This document shows positions 7,716 to 14,474 of a stretch of 19,276 bases of DNA, one piece after another. Under the pieces are notes generated by a model. It was not told the origin of the DNA and ran no database searches. It worked only from the letters and a program-made list of their open reading frames with translations. The first letter of the stretch is position 1; each line of letters starts with the position of its first letter. Source of the stretch: Gemmatimonadales bacterium UBA7889 (lineage in GTDB: Bacteria; Gemmatimonadota; Gemmatimonadetes; Longimicrobiales; Gaopeijiaceae); assembly GCA_002501085.1 (NCBI GenBank), contig DLRL01000075.1:12793-32068 (forward strand), read 5' to 3'. The position numbers and the translations under genes were made by a program.

Positions 7716-8789
7716 GTGAACCTCTGCAAAGTGGCTGTGGGGTACGGACTATTTTGTTCGTTAATCCTCAGTTCATCTGGCTTTACTTCAAGTCTGATTG
7801 CGCAGCAAAAGCCCGTAACAATCCAACGCACAGCACTGTTAATGGGTACTCGGGCTAATGTTCAGGTCTCCGCTCATGATCGAGTCGAGGCCGCGGCCGC
7901 AAGCGACGCTGTGCTAAGAGAGATCGCCAGAGTTGAGGCCTTACTGTCTACTTGGATTTCAAGCAGTGAATTGAGCAGGATCAATCAGCTCCCAATAAAC
8001 AGACCCGCTCCCCTGAACCCTGAAGTAGCCGCTTGGCTTGGTGAGCTAGACCAACTCAGGGCAAAATCTGGGGGAGCTTTCGACCCCGTTATCGGTGCCC
8101 TGATCGATGTGTGGGACTTAAGGGGTTCGGGACATAAACCAACTCAGACTGAGTTAGAGGATGCCCTCTCAGCTACCGGGTACCAAGCTTTCAAGATTGA
8201 TCCAGACCAAAACAAAATTGTGCGCTTACATCCAGCTGCTTGGATTGACGCAGGGGGATTTGGGAAAGGGATCGCGCTTCGACTTGCAGCCGACACCCTC
8301 AGGGCAAGAGGGGTTTCGGGCGTTGTTGATCTTGGAGGTCAACTGGTTGTCGTTGGTGATACTTCTCAGCGAATCGATATCCCTGGCCCAGGTGAGCGGA
8401 CTAAATCAAATAACAGCGTCATAGTCAAAAATACCTCAGTAGCAACCAGCGGGCTATCTGAGCGAGCAGTCGTGTCTGACCAGAAACGATTAGGGCACAT
8501 CCTCGACCCGCGAAATGGGCGACCCGTCATTGATTGGGGTGTTGTCACAGTCGTGGCAGAGGACCCACTCACCGCTGATGTCCTATCAACCGCACTATTC
8601 GTGCTCGGTCCAGAACAAGGCATGCAACTCGCAAAAAGTTTGCAAACGATTGGTGTGCTCTTCCAGGAACAACCAGTTGAGAGTCGAACATCCGAAGTGA
8701 CTCGCTATCGCAAGGTTCCTGGAAGAGCACCTGCCATACACGCAAATAGAAGAATGCAGGAACTCCTTATCCACAAATTAAGAGACTAG
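7716..8789 (+). CDS. apbE: FAD:protein FMN transferase (ApbE family), Sec-exported
   Basis: Catalyses covalent transfer of FMN from FAD to a Thr/Ser of exported target proteins, in the periplasm and with Mg2+. The 357-residue frame has an N-terminal hydrophobic signal (about 6-28, ending SLIAQQ). ApbE landmarks follow in order: MGT (43-45), GGAFDPVIGALIDVW (119-133), DAGGFGKG (178-185), VDLGGQL (204-210), HILDPRNG (261-268) and TADVLSTALFVLG (286-298), the last supplying the metal-binding Asp/Thr. The NAGGD-like loop reads DLGGQ. An extra basic tail of about 35 residues follows the usual domain end. The GTG start has no good ribosome binding site, so the exact start is uncertain. It is the first gene of a four-gene operon (10-base gap to the porin), and its likely target is the FMN-binding protein two genes downstream. 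Confidence 0.93.
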   Translation: MNLCKVAVGYGLFCSLILSSSGFTSSLIAQQKPVTIQRTALLMGTRANVQVSAHDRVEAAAASDAVLREIARVEALLSTWISSSELSRINQLPINRPAPLNPEVAAWLGELDQLRAKSGGAFDPVIGALIDVWDLRGSGHKPTQTELEDALSATGYQAFKIDPDQNKIVRLHPAAWIDAGGFGKGIALRLAADTLRARGVSGVVDLGGQLVVVGDTSQRIDIPGPGERTKSNNSVIVKNTSVATSGLSERAVVSDQKRLGHILDPRNGRPVIDWGVVTVVAEDPLTADVLSTALFVLGPEQGMQLAKSLQTIGVLFQEQPVESRTSEVTRYRKVPGRAPAIHANRRMQELLIHKLRD

Positions 8790-8799
8790 CCAAATTTTT

Positions 8800-10116
8800 A
8801 TGTCCACCCACTACAACTTTGTTGCAGTTGCCATGCTCATAATTGGGCTATTGGCGCACGGGCAACCTATCGAGTCTCAAGCACAAGACGATTCAACCCG
8901 CATCAGTGACCTCGAGAGACAAATCGAAGCGATAACAAGAGATCTCGAGGCACTCACTCTCGGAACAGAAGTGGTCAATCCGGCACAGAGAGGGGCCTTT
9001 GGCATGGCTCCTGCAGCGGGAAAGGTTTACACAATCAATCAGGGTGTATCGATTGGGGGTTACGGAGAGGTTCTCTATCAGACCTATGCTGGAGCCAAAG
9101 AAAATGGTGATCCCTCTGGAAAAGCCGCGAAACTGGATGCGTACCGGGGAATCATTTACGTCGGCTATAAATTTAACGACCGAATACTCTTCAATTCAGA
9201 GATTGAAATCGAGCATGGTTCAACTGGGCTTGCAGGGTCAGCATCCCTAGAGTTTGCATACTTGGACTACAAACTGACAGACAACTTCGGTCTGAGGGCT
9301 GGACTCTTACTCGTCCCAGTAGGAATTACAAACGAGGTGCACGAACCACCAGTCTGGCTCGGAACGACAAGGCCCCTCACCGAGAATAAGATCATTCCAA
9401 CCACTTGGCGCGAGTCGGGATTCGGAATTTTTGGGGAAACTGAAGCTTTTTCTTATCGGGCGTATCTGGTCAACTCACTTGATGGAGTTGGGGGAGGCTC
9501 TTCTGGTGCCAGTGGCTTCAGCAGTAGTGGTCTCCGAGGGGGTCGTCAAAAAGGTTCCAAGGCAGTTGCTGAGAATTTTTCAGCAGTAGGCCGCATTGAC
9601 TATACCGGCACACCTGGACTGATGATCGGAACCTCATTTTATACTGGTGATCAAGGCCATAATCGTGAACTTAATGGCCGTAAGGTCAGCATCGGCACGA
9701 ATATTTGGGAAGCCCACTTTAAATACCAGGCTCGAGGCTTTGATTTTCAGGCGCTCACCGCTCTCGCCAGTGTAACCAATGCGGACGATCTGAATGAGTT
9801 GAAGGGTCTGTCGGGCTCAGGGTCTGTCGGGGAAAAACTATCAGGATGGTATGTACAAGTCGGCTATGACCTGCTGTGGTCGAGTGCTAGTGAGCAGCAA
9901 CTCCTACCATATTTTCGCTATGAAACTGTGAACACCCAGGCTGAAGTACCTAGTGGTTACTCGTCAAGCGGATCTAAAGATTCTAATGTTACCGCCATAG
10001 GAATGGCTTGGAAGCCTATTGGAAATACTGTGCTAAAAATGGACTACCAGATGCACAGCAACGCGTCCTCATCTGGAATCAACCAATTCAACGTGGCTAT
10101 GGGATGGCTATTCTAA
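8800..10116 (+). CDS. Outer-membrane beta-barrel porin with N-terminal coiled coil
   Basis: A 438-residue protein with a Sec signal (hydrophobic FVAVAMLIIGLLAHG, cleavage near 28), then a short coiled coil (RISDLERQIEAITRDLEALT, about 34-53). The rest is made of alternating, aromatic-girdled strands such as AYRGIIYVGYKFNDRILFNSE and LEFAYLDYKLTDNFGLRAGLLL, and it ends ...VAMGWLF with the terminal Phe typical of BAM-assembled barrels. A Gly/Ser-rich loop lies near 226-245 (GGGSSGASGFSSSGLRGG). The layout resembles OprO/OprP-like phosphate-selective porins, but specificity cannot be read from sequence. The start is an ATG 10 bases after the ApbE stop, so the two share a transcript, although no strong ribosome binding site is seen. 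A diffusion role for a substrate or electron acceptor of the flavin system is inferred from context only. Confidence 0.85.
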   Translation: MSTHYNFVAVAMLIIGLLAHGQPIESQAQDDSTRISDLERQIEAITRDLEALTLGTEVVNPAQRGAFGMAPAAGKVYTINQGVSIGGYGEVLYQTYAGAKENGDPSGKAAKLDAYRGIIYVGYKFNDRILFNSEIEIEHGSTGLAGSASLEFAYLDYKLTDNFGLRAGLLLVPVGITNEVHEPPVWLGTTRPLTENKIIPTTWRESGFGIFGETEAFSYRAYLVNSLDGVGGGSSGASGFSSSGLRGGRQKGSKAVAENFSAVGRIDYTGTPGLMIGTSFYTGDQGHNRELNGRKVSIGTNIWEAHFKYQARGFDFQALTALASVTNADDLNELKGLSGSGSVGEKLSGWYVQVGYDLLWSSASEQQLLPYFRYETVNTQAEVPSGYSSSGSKDSNVTAIGMAWKPIGNTVLKMDYQMHSNASSSGINQFNVAMGWLF

Positions 10117-10129
10117 TCCTACTTCTTTG

Positions 10130-10762
10130 ATGTTTCAGGACCCTCCCTGGACATTACTCCAAGCTAATAACTGGCCAGTTGCCGATACGCCGTGCGCTAA
10201 CCGCTCACGGCGTATCTTGGTCTTGTTTATGGTCCTCCTAGCGTGCCCTACCTTCAAACACAACCAGGCTACAGCTCAGGTATTACTGACACAGGATGAG
10301 GCACTCGCCTTAGCCTTTCCTGACGCTTCTGGATTCGAGCGGACAACAGCGTTCCTTGATAACCAGCAGGCGGAAGAAATCGAGCAGTTAGTAGGAACGC
10401 CACCGGACAGACTCACGATCACTCACTATATCGCCCTGCAGGGTGGTGACCCAATTGGTGTTGCCTATTTCGATGCACATCTTGTTCGAACGCTTAACGA
10501 GGTGCTTATGGTCGCAATCGGCTTGGAAGATGAGATTCTAAGCATTGAAGTTGTGGCTTTTGCTGAACCCCCTGAATACAAAGCTCCGGATGGGTGGCTT
10601 GAGTTATTCGACGGGAAATCTTGGGAAGACGATCTCTCAATGAAGGGCGACATCCCGAACTTAACCGGAGCGACCCTAACCACCCGGGCTGTAAAGCGAA
10701 CGGTGGAGCGCATCCTGGCCCTGCACCGAGTGTTGAATCCCCTAGAAGAGTTTAGTCGGTGA
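10130..10762 (+). CDS. Small exported FMN-binding domain protein (flavinylation target)
   Basis: A 210-residue exported protein with a C-terminal FMN-binding domain. The site LTGATLTTRAV matches the S/T-G-A-T/S flavinylation motif recognised by ApbE; the last Thr of TGAT (182 when counting from this ATG) would carry FMN by a phosphoester bond. A hydrophobic segment (ILVLFMVLLAC) follows a long basic N-region ending SRRR-like (NRSRR). The export signal could be SPase I type (ATA-Q) or lipoprotein type (LLAC). I chose the ATG at 10130; a TTG at 10127 is adjacent. Neither has a ribosome binding site, and a strong hairpin lies in the codons for the N-region. It starts 13 bases after the porin and overlaps the membrane cytochrome gene by four bases, so the two are translationally coupled and probable electron-transfer partners. 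Confidence 0.83.
   Translation: MFQDPPWTLLQANNWPVADTPCANRSRRILVLFMVLLACPTFKHNQATAQVLLTQDEALALAFPDASGFERTTAFLDNQQAEEIEQLVGTPPDRLTITHYIALQGGDPIGVAYFDAHLVRTLNEVLMVAIGLEDEILSIEVVAFAEPPEYKAPDGWLELFDGKSWEDDLSMKGDIPNLTGATLTTRAVKRTVERILALHRVLNPLEEFSR
10184..10216. other. Strong hairpin in the 5' coding part of the FMN-binding gene
   Basis: A perfect 11-bp inverted repeat, GATACGCCGTG (10184-10194) and CACGGCGTATC (10206-10216), around an 11-base loop. It lies about 55 bases after the chosen ATG and just before the hydrophobic signal segment. It may slow translation, act as a processing site in the operon mRNA, or indicate that the true start is later than annotated. There is no T tract after it, so a terminator is unlikely. 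Confidence 0.5.
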
Positions 10763-11274
10763 CCACCTTTCAACGGCAATTCCTCTATCTCTCTACAATT
10801 ACTGCAACCATCAGTGGTGTATTGTACATCGGGATCAGGACCTTCGTGGAACCTGCAGACCCTTGGGCACTCGTAAACCACCCCCTAGAGCCTTGGGCAC
10901 TCAAAGCTCACATCCTTACTGCCCCATTAATGCTGTTTTCGGTTGGAGTTATTACTGCACAACACATCATACGAAGCCTTAAGTCGAGCCTACCGACTGG
11001 GCGACAGAGCGGTGTGATCATGACAGTCATCTTCGGGCCTCTCGCTCTAACCGGTTACTTACTCCAAACTGTCATATCGCCCTTGGTAACCTCGGTCCTT
11101 AGCTGGGCTCATTTAATCCTTGGCATTATCTGCGCTCTCGCCTTGGCTATTCACTGGAGAGTGCTTCAGGGCCGAAGATTGAGGCGACGACCTGGTGCTC
11201 TGCCTGTCCTGCGATTGCCATCAGAAGAGTTGGATCCGGATGACGATCACCCGCGTTCTCCGGAAGTGACTTAA
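10759..11274 (+). CDS. Four-helix membrane protein, DUF4405-like b-type cytochrome candidate
   Basis: A 171-residue protein with four predicted membrane helices (about 9-29, 50-72, 86-109, 113-134) and a cytosolic Arg-rich tail. Helix 2 carries H51 and H69. Helix 4 carries H118 and H132 in WAHLILGIICALALAIHWRVL, which resembles the H-x13-H-W pattern of DUF4405/cytochrome b561-like bundles. Such proteins bind b hemes and move electrons across the membrane, and they are known neighbours of ApbE/FMN-binding genes. The GTG start overlaps the preceding stop (GTGA), so it is coupled to the FMN-binding protein. Inferred role: passing electrons from quinol to the periplasmic flavoprotein. The H51-H69 spacing is longer than usual, so heme number is uncertain. 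Its stop is one base from the stop of the convergent ApbE gene. Confidence 0.72.
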   Translation: MTTFQRQFLYLSTITATISGVLYIGIRTFVEPADPWALVNHPLEPWALKAHILTAPLMLFSVGVITAQHIIRSLKSSLPTGRQSGVIMTVIFGPLALTGYLLQTVISPLVTSVLSWAHLILGIICALALAIHWRVLQGRRLRRRPGALPVLRLPSEELDPDDDHPRSPEVT

Positions 11275-11275
11275 C

Positions 11276-12310
11276 TCAGACTGTGAGGTTATCCAGGCCC
11301 GGAGTGGTCAACGACTCGCCCCCCTTTGTAACGATCATCCCTTCGGCATCTTCGAGGCGCTTCATCAACTGCAAACCCTCGACAGGGCCAAGAACCATAA
11401 TTCCTGTGGAGAGAGCATCGGCCTCCATCGCGCTGGTCGTGACAACTGTCACAGCGCTCGCTTGGCTCGGTGAGTAACCAGTCCGAGGATCAATGATGTG
11501 GTGAAAATTCCGGTCGTGGGTGAAGGCCTGGATGTAGTCACCGGATGTTGCTATACACTCACCACCCAAACGCACATTAGCCAACAACCCTTGTGGTTCT
11601 GCGGGGTCCCGGACACCGATCGTCCATGGATCCTCCAACGAACCGTCTCCACCGGACGCCATGTCTCCACCCGCATTAATAAGGATCCGCTCGGCCCCAT
11701 CATCCACTAGAGCACGCACGGCCTGATCCACGATATACCCTTTCGCGATCCCATCCAGAGTCACCTTCATCTCTGAACCCTCAAGCACGATAGCATCTTC
11801 ATCAACTTGAACTTTCCGATAGTCGACTGACTCTAAAATGCGCTCGACCTCATGATCTGGAGGAGGCCGGTTGCTCGCTTCGAAGTGCGATGCGTATAGC
11901 TCTAGCAGAGGTGCTACCGTTACATCAAACGCACCGTCCGTTATCGATGAGTAGGTCAAAGCTCGACCCATGACCTCTACGAGCTCAGGTGGAGGGGTCT
12001 CTATGAACCCTTTCTCGTTAAGTCGGTCCAGCGGCGTATCCTTCCGATGGCGACTTAGAATCCCCTCAAGTCTCTCCATCTGACCGAATGCGTTCCGCAT
12101 CATCTCCCGAGCAACCTTGAGCTCTGGAGCGACAATTGTAACGATGACTAGCGTCCCCATCTGTGTCCGAGTCTCACTAACATGGTGGAGCCCTGCTCGA
12201 CTGATAAGCGAACGTACAAGGCCGGTGCCCATCGCAAGCGAAACACCTGCCACGGCAGTAATGCGGAGCACCTGACGCCGGCTGACCTTTCGCTTGTCCT
12301 TATGCTCCAT
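11276..12310 (-). CDS. apbE: FAD:protein FMN transferase (ApbE family), Tat-exported
   Basis: Second ApbE of the window, 344 residues, with a twin-arginine signal (VSRRQVLRI at 9-17, hydrophobic segment to about 36). Landmarks: MGT (51-53), GAFDVTVAPLLELY (126-139), DGIAKGYIVD (186-195), NAGGDMASGG (212-221), HHIIDPRTGYSP (270-281) and ADALSTGIMVLG (297-308). All expected catalytic and metal positions appear intact. AAGGAG six bases before the ATG supports the start. The gene overlaps the end of the NosR-like gene by 11 bases, so the two are translationally coupled and the NosR-like protein is the likely FMN acceptor. Tat export implies folding, perhaps with cofactor, before export, in contrast to the Sec-type ApbE on the other strand. 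Confidence 0.95.
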   Translation of the reverse strand: MEHKDKRKVSRRQVLRITAVAGVSLAMGTGLVRSLISRAGLHHVSETRTQMGTLVIVTIVAPELKVAREMMRNAFGQMERLEGILSRHRKDTPLDRLNEKGFIETPPPELVEVMGRALTYSSITDGAFDVTVAPLLELYASHFEASNRPPPDHEVERILESVDYRKVQVDEDAIVLEGSEMKVTLDGIAKGYIVDQAVRALVDDGAERILINAGGDMASGGDGSLEDPWTIGVRDPAEPQGLLANVRLGGECIATSGDYIQAFTHDRNFHHIIDPRTGYSPSQASAVTVVTTSAMEADALSTGIMVLGPVEGLQLMKRLEDAEGMIVTKGGESLTTPGLDNLTV

Positions 12311-14426
12311 CAGCCACTCCTTCGAGCGATCCCAATTTCACCTGTATCAACCGGGGTCGGATCTCTTCCATCTCGTGGCGGCATACTCCTGCTTTCTCGA
12401 TAAGCTGCACTTCACAAACATTGCAGCGCACACATTCCCTAAAGTTGATTTCTGGCCCCTCAATCGCACCTGTTGGGCATTTCTGCTGACATACCAGACA
12501 GTGATCGCACTGCTCCACCCGCCGAATTCGTTTCAGTGAAACCACCGAAGCAACCGCCAACGCAGCTCCGAGGGGGCACGCATAACGACAGTAGAAGCGT
12601 GGCACGATTGCTGAAGCCAAAATGAAAGCGCCGGCAATCACCCATAACAAGACACTCGGGCTCCTAAAGAACACTGTACCAAACGGCTCAAAATACTCGT
12701 AGAAGCTCACGTGACTGCCAGCTAGCGCGGGGATCACAATGACCGCAAGAACTAGGTATTTCGCCCAAAGCCCAATCCGGTGGGCACGTGTTGAGGGTGT
12801 CCTCTTCCAGCTTTCGGGAACAAACCGATCCAGAAAGTCCTGGAGTGCGCCAAACGGGCACAAGAAACCGCAGAATACCCTGCCCCAGATGAGTGTGGTG
12901 ACCACGGTGAAGACAACCATCAGCAGGAGAGGTAGATCATCCAAAAAGACTGAAGGACCGACCCAGATTGCGCTCGTGATATGAGAAACTGAAAGAAACC
13001 CACCATCCACAAATCCAAGGACCAACAGAGTCACGCCGAGCGAAACCCAGCGCAGTAAAGTGATCTTTGTGAAGAATGCAGCCATCCCAAATGCGAGTAC
13101 GAGCAAGATCAACGCAACACGATCCCAAGAAGTGTTCGCGAGCATTCGCTCCAGAAGCGTTTCCTCTTGGATTAATGTGAAATCAAATCCTTCACCTGGA
13201 AGAATCTCGTCCGAGCCTGCGATAGCCGGTGAATCTGATAGTCCTCCCAGCTCAGCCTCTGCGGTGTCGATTGGAGCGACTGCCTCGACAGTTGTTGAGG
13301 GTGGAGCATTATTCGCCAGTGCTTCTGCTGCTGCCCTCTCTTCAGCTGCCGCACGCTCAGCGGCCGCTTCCGCCTCTGCCGCGGCGGCGGCGGCTTCCTC
13401 GGCCATGATGATCCGTGCTTCCTGAGTCGTGTAATCCATCCTGTGAGAACCTAGCCTGGGACCTAGGTCGTAGAGGAAGGTGAACGGCATCGTGATGTCG
13501 ACTGTATCTTCGACCATCATGACCCCTGTCATTGTTGCCTCGCCGTACGAGACACCCCCTGAGGTCAGACCCAACATCACGATGTTATCAGGCGAGATGT
13601 CGATCGTGTCCCCACCCTGTTCGATCGCCCAACCGTCTCTGACAAAAAGCCGGAGACGCGGCCCATCCACTGTGTAGAGCATGAGATGATCCGCACCTCC
13701 ACGCCTTTCAACAGAAGCTAGAGCGCGCTGGTACATCTCTTCACCCAAGAGATACTCTCCAACCCTATCGCTCCACATGTGTGCAATAGAGATGCCAGCA
13801 GACCCCTCTCCTGACTCAGTCACCTCAAACCGCTCGACAACACCTCGACGGCGAAGCTCGAACCAAGACAGTCCTACCACATCTTCTACCGTACCCGTTG
13901 GTAATTCGACCTCAAACGAGTAGGCATTTGCAACACGACGGGCTGCGTTGCGTATGCCACGGGAAAGTGCTCGGACGCTGATGGAAACCTGAGAGATCCC
14001 GTCGACATCTCCACCCACACGAAATGCTTCGCCGACGTACTTCCCTGTGTATTGTTCCTGGAAGCCCGGCCGCCGAAGGAAATCGCCCATGCTGCGCATG
14101 TACGATTCACGGTAATTAGTCACTCTGATACCCGTGACCGTCCCGTCCAGCTTCATCCCCACCAATGTCTCGATCGTACCGCTATACCCGTACTCCTCGG
14201 GAGGCAAATCAGAGGTGATGAAGACGTATCCGATGAGTTCCTGACCCCGATATGCCTGCTTTACGAGAGGATCCCCCGTCGCTGGGGAAAAGAGATCCGC
14301 CTCAGGCATTACTTCCCGGAGGAGTGATTCCGACACACCATCGATGTTCTGACTCTTCAGAGCATTCGGCACAGCCCATGACGCGAGAACTACAATGAGA
14401 AATACAAGGCGTCGTGTATGTGTCAT
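12300..14426 (-). CDS. NosR/PceC-like FMN-binding membrane polyferredoxin
   Basis: In 708-residue numbering: signal segment (about 5-24); periplasmic FMN-binding domain (to about 170) with the candidate attachment site DGISQVSIS near 143-150; a second periplasmic region to about 335; an Ala/Glu-rich helical stretch (about 341-370). A membrane part follows with CGFLCPFGALQDFL (Cys 519 and 523) and CRYACPLGA (613 and 617), the paired CxxxCP motifs of NosR/NapH. The cytosolic tail has CDHCLVCQQKCP (from 640) and CVRCNVC with a distal Cys (from 665), together fitting two 4Fe-4S clusters. NosR-family proteins transfer electrons between membrane or cytosol and periplasmic targets; no nosZ is in the window. 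The flavinylation site is SQVS instead of SGAT. The ATG at 14426 is preferred over TTG 14432; both ribosome binding sites are weak. It is coupled to apbE. Confidence 0.9.
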   Translation of the reverse strand: MTHTRRLVFLIVVLASWAVPNALKSQNIDGVSESLLREVMPEADLFSPATGDPLVKQAYRGQELIGYVFITSDLPPEEYGYSGTIETLVGMKLDGTVTGIRVTNYRESYMRSMGDFLRRPGFQEQYTGKYVGEAFRVGGDVDGISQVSISVRALSRGIRNAARRVANAYSFEVELPTGTVEDVVGLSWFELRRRGVVERFEVTESGEGSAGISIAHMWSDRVGEYLLGEEMYQRALASVERRGGADHLMLYTVDGPRLRLFVRDGWAIEQGGDTIDISPDNIVMLGLTSGGVSYGEATMTGVMMVEDTVDITMPFTFLYDLGPRLGSHRMDYTTQEARIIMAEEAAAAAAEAEAAAERAAAEERAAAEALANNAPPSTTVEAVAPIDTAEAELGGLSDSPAIAGSDEILPGEGFDFTLIQEETLLERMLANTSWDRVALILLVLAFGMAAFFTKITLLRWVSLGVTLLVLGFVDGGFLSVSHITSAIWVGPSVFLDDLPLLLMVVFTVVTTLIWGRVFCGFLCPFGALQDFLDRFVPESWKRTPSTRAHRIGLWAKYLVLAVIVIPALAGSHVSFYEYFEPFGTVFFRSPSVLLWVIAGAFILASAIVPRFYCRYACPLGAALAVASVVSLKRIRRVEQCDHCLVCQQKCPTGAIEGPEINFRECVRCNVCEVQLIEKAGVCRHEMEEIRPRLIQVKLGSLEGVADGA

Positions 14427-14474
14427 CGGCAAAGCCTAAGAAAGTGCCAGATACGCAGCTTACGATCTGCGGAT

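Noticed and set aside
8800..10116. TonB-dependent iron receptor, given the Fur-like sites
   Set aside because: Too short, with no plug domain or TonB box; it is a simple porin-like barrel with a coiled-coil leader.
13060..13425. Ala/Ser-rich plus-strand frame
   Set aside because: Antisense shadow of the Ala/Glu-rich part of the NosR-like gene; composition explains the open frame.
12300..14426. Part of a nitrous-oxide reductase (nos) cluster
   Set aside because: No nosZ, nosD, nosF, nosY or nosL in the window and the FMN site is atypical; NosR-like does not imply denitrification.
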